Origin: JAGTVB01 sp964624765
Lineage (GTDB): Bacteria > Pseudomonadota > Gammaproteobacteria > HK1
DNA length: 7,820 bases
Assembly (NCBI GenBank): GCA_964624765.1
Contig: CAZUZO010000145.1
Location: 1-7,820 of the forward strand
Reading direction: 5' to 3'
In this document: positions 6,807-7,820 of the stretch, in pieces
How the letters are laid out: each line of letters starts with the position of its first letter
Position numbering within the stretch: the stretch's first letter is position 1
The notes under the pieces: model-generated
What the model was told of the DNA's origin: nothing
What the model saw: the letters and a program-made list of their open reading frames with translations, nothing else
The model's database searches: none
Translations under genes and position numbers: made by a program

Positions 6807-6838
6807 CTGGATACCGGCAATCCGGGCCGGAAAGACGG
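6807..6838 (-). repeat. Palindromic intergenic repeat, inverted copy
   Basis: Read on the minus strand, this segment matches the first 32 bases of copy 1 (6740-6771) at 27 positions by eye. It ends CCAG like the others, and its stem is CCGGC (6814-6818) with GCCGG (6826-6830). Together with copy 1 it forms an imperfect inverted repeat about 100 bases long (6739-6838), the arrangement expected of a paired REP-like or small MITE-like element. Confidence 0.6.
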
Positions 6839-6993
6839 CCCATTGGGATTCTCGGCTCAAACCGATAGGTGGTGAGGACGAAACGATGACCATGGCCCGA
6901 ATGGACGTCGCGACTCTGTTCTCGTCGGACCACCGTGCCAAGGCGAAAGCAAATGCGTTCTGCTGGCTAACCCGTACAGTCCAGATGAATACA

Positions 6994-7040
6994 CCCGTCA
7001 TTCCGGCTAGGAAGCCGGAATCCAGTCGCCAAGGATGGCT
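6994..7040 (+). repeat. Palindromic intergenic repeat, copy 2
   Basis: ATTCCGGC (7000-7007), a 6-base loop, then GCCGGAAT (7014-7021) make a perfect 8-bp stem. The flanks CCCGTC at the left and CCAGTCGCC and GGATGGCT at the right are shared with copy 1; copy 1 has one extra base in the centre. Such repeats are common between genes in many proteobacteria. No inverted partner is visible next to this copy. Confidence 0.75.
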
Positions 7041-7172
7041 ACCGTCGAGCGATCAAAACGTTGACAGATCTCGACGACTCCCTAGCGCGGGCAGGACGAC
7101 CGACATTGCGGTCGGAACAAAGCTACCGCAGCGGTTGGGCCTGGAAAGCTTCCTTTCGGTCGCAATTGTTTC

Positions 7173-7178
7173 GATAAT
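7173..7178 (+). promoter_or_regulatory. Possible -10 element upstream of the HEPN-MNT pair
   Basis: GATAAT differs from the sigma70 -10 consensus at one position and lies about 50 bases before the GTG start. No good -35 hexamer is found 16-18 bases upstream, so this is tentative. Confidence 0.25.
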
Positions 7179-7228
7179 AGGCCGTATGCGTCTGTCGATC
7201 ACTGCACTATCGTGCATGAGGCCCTAGG

Positions 7229-7552
7229 GTGGACCGCAGTATTCCTCGGGACCGGGCCGCCTCCGAGCGGGTGCGCCGGCTCGTCGACGAGATCGCGCGG
7301 GAAGTGCACGCTCGTCTCGGCTCAAGGGCCAAAGTGATATGGTTTGGCTCGTGGGTTAGCGGCAAGGCGCGGGTCAACTCCGACATCGATATCGCGATTG
7401 AGGTACCAGAAGGCCTATCTATGGCAGACTATGCCGCGCTCTGGGATTGGGTCGACGAGCTGCCGACGCTCTATACGATAGACTTGGTGAATCTATCGGA
7501 GGTGGGGCCGCAGTTTCGCAGAGAGATACTGGAGGGCGGAAGAGTGATATGA
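7229..7552 (+). CDS. MNT-domain nucleotidyltransferase, probable antitoxin of a HEPN-MNT pair
   Basis: 107 residues, the usual size of minimal nucleotidyltransferases (HI0073/MntA group). The signature GS-X10-DxD is intact: G40-S41 in FGSWVSGKARVNSDIDIAI with D52 and D54. A third carboxylate, D85, sits in TIDLVNL. In characterised MntA-HepT systems this enzyme transfers AMP to the HEPN toxin near its RX4-6H site and so neutralises it; the same role is inferred here. The start is a GTG preceded by GAGG (7218-7221) at seven bases. No nearby ATG fits the family better. The stop overlaps the start of the HEPN gene in an ATGA, typical of a coupled two-gene operon. It has no apparent link to the polysaccharide genes, from which it is separated by about 520 bases of repeats. 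Confidence 0.88.
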   Translation: MDRSIPRDRAASERVRRLVDEIAREVHARLGSRAKVIWFGSWVSGKARVNSDIDIAIEVPEGLSMADYAALWDWVDELPTLYTIDLVNLSEVGPQFRREILEGGRVI

Positions 7553-7820
7553 CTGTTGCCCAAGTGGATGCCTACCGCCGGGCCCTATCGAGGCTGGAGG
7601 AAGGACTGCGAGAGCCAGAGTCTGCCCTGATTCGGGATGCCTGTATTCAGCGCTTTGAATTCTGTTTTGAATTGGCCTGGAAGAGCATTCAACAATTACT
7701 ACGCGAGCAAGGGCAGCAGTGCTCCTCGCCGAAAGGGTGTTTGCGGCAAGCCTTCAAGCAGGGTTGGATCGAGGACGAGACCGGATGGATAGCCATCCTA
7801 GCAGACCGTAACTTGACGTC
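7549..7820 (+). CDS. HEPN protein, HI0074-like nucleotidyltransferase substrate-binding family (3' end outside window)
   Basis: The frame opens at the ATG overlapping the MNT stop (ATGA) and runs, without a stop, to the window edge: 90 complete codons plus two bases. GGAAG at 7538-7542 is a suitable ribosome binding site. Recognisable features are LSRLEEGLREPE near residues 13-24, then IQRFEFCFELAWKSI around 33-47 and DRNLT at 86-90. The last segment is where this family carries its RNLTSH-type R-X4-H motif, the HEPN ribonuclease site. R87 is present, but the histidine falls beyond the window. Family members are about 130-145 residues, so roughly 40-55 remain. In HEPN-MNT systems this protein is usually the toxin (an RNase) and the MNT enzyme its modifying antitoxin. 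The older name 'substrate-binding protein' came from the Haemophilus HI0073/HI0074 complex. Confidence 0.85.
   Translation, partial: MTVAQVDAYRRALSRLEEGLREPESALIRDACIQRFEFCFELAWKSIQQLLREQGQQCSSPKGCLRQAFKQGWIEDETGWIAILADRNLT

Larger units (their letters stand above)
6708..7228. other. Long non-coding stretch with palindromic repeats
   Basis: About 520 bases separate the polysaccharide genes from the HEPN-MNT pair. An open frame at 6715-7227 runs through it, but its translation (VVPAGIAGTQS, CWIPAIRAG, VIPARKPESS) is the familiar read-through of palindromic 'CCGGAATCCAG' repeats and is not a gene. Three repeat copies lie in 6739-7040, described separately. Bases 7041-7228 hold no gene; a GATAAT at 7173-7178 is a possible -10 element for the downstream pair. 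The stretch probably marks the boundary between two functional modules. Confidence 0.6.

Noticed and set aside
6739..6838. Repeat hairpins as an intrinsic terminator for the aminotransferase gene
   Set aside because: The stems are strong, but no T-run follows any of them, so standard intrinsic termination is not supported.
7061..7066. Perfect TTGACA -35 hexamer in the repeat-rich gap
   Set aside because: No -10-like hexamer occurs at 16-18 bases downstream, where the sequence is GC-rich.
6715..7227. 170-residue open frame between the aminotransferase and the MNT gene
   Set aside because: It reads through the palindromic repeats, giving the typical VIPA/AGTQS-like spurious peptide. It shows no family similarity or ribosome binding site.

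Overview
The window is GC-rich, densely packed proteobacterial DNA, most likely from a gammaproteobacterium. The support is a RfaH-type antiterminator, an H-NS-like protein of the 'WSGRG.RPRW' type, and palindromic 'TTCCGGC...GCCGGAA' intergenic repeats. I cannot name a genus. All convincing genes are on the + strand.

Layout. Bases 1-260 hold no convincing gene but carry an ops-like 10-mer at 180-189. An H-NS-family nucleoid protein follows (261-659). Next come three sugar-nucleotide enzymes: UDP-glucuronate 4-epimerase (791-1801), a TviB/WbpO-type UDP-HexNAc 6-dehydrogenase (1803-3089) and UDP-glucose 6-dehydrogenase (3113-4426). These are followed by a RfaH-like NusG paralogue (4507-5019), a GC-rich hairpin, and a 528-residue protein (5121-6707). 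That protein joins an N-terminal PIN-like domain to a complete WbpE-like sugar aminotransferase. Bases 6708-7228 are non-coding and contain three copies of a palindromic repeat. The right edge holds an MNT nucleotidyltransferase (7229-7552) and the start of its HEPN partner (from 7549, cut by the window end), a probable toxin-antitoxin or defence pair.

How the genes fit together. Ugd would make UDP-GlcA and the epimerase would turn it into UDP-GalA. The TviB-like enzyme would make a UDP-HexNAc uronic acid. The WbpE-like domain would aminate a 3-keto form of such a sugar, as in UDP-diNAc-mannuronic/glucuronic acid synthesis. The other enzymes of that route (WbpB, WbpD, WbpI), glycosyltransferases and Wzx/Wzy are not in the window. 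So this looks like the precursor-supply and regulatory end of an acidic exopolysaccharide, capsule or O-antigen locus. An H-NS-like silencer and a RfaH-like anti-silencer on either side of the dehydrogenase genes suggest local transcriptional control.

The most unusual item is the PIN-aminotransferase fusion. By eye its PIN part keeps the aspartates but lacks the usual central glutamate, so it may not be a nuclease.
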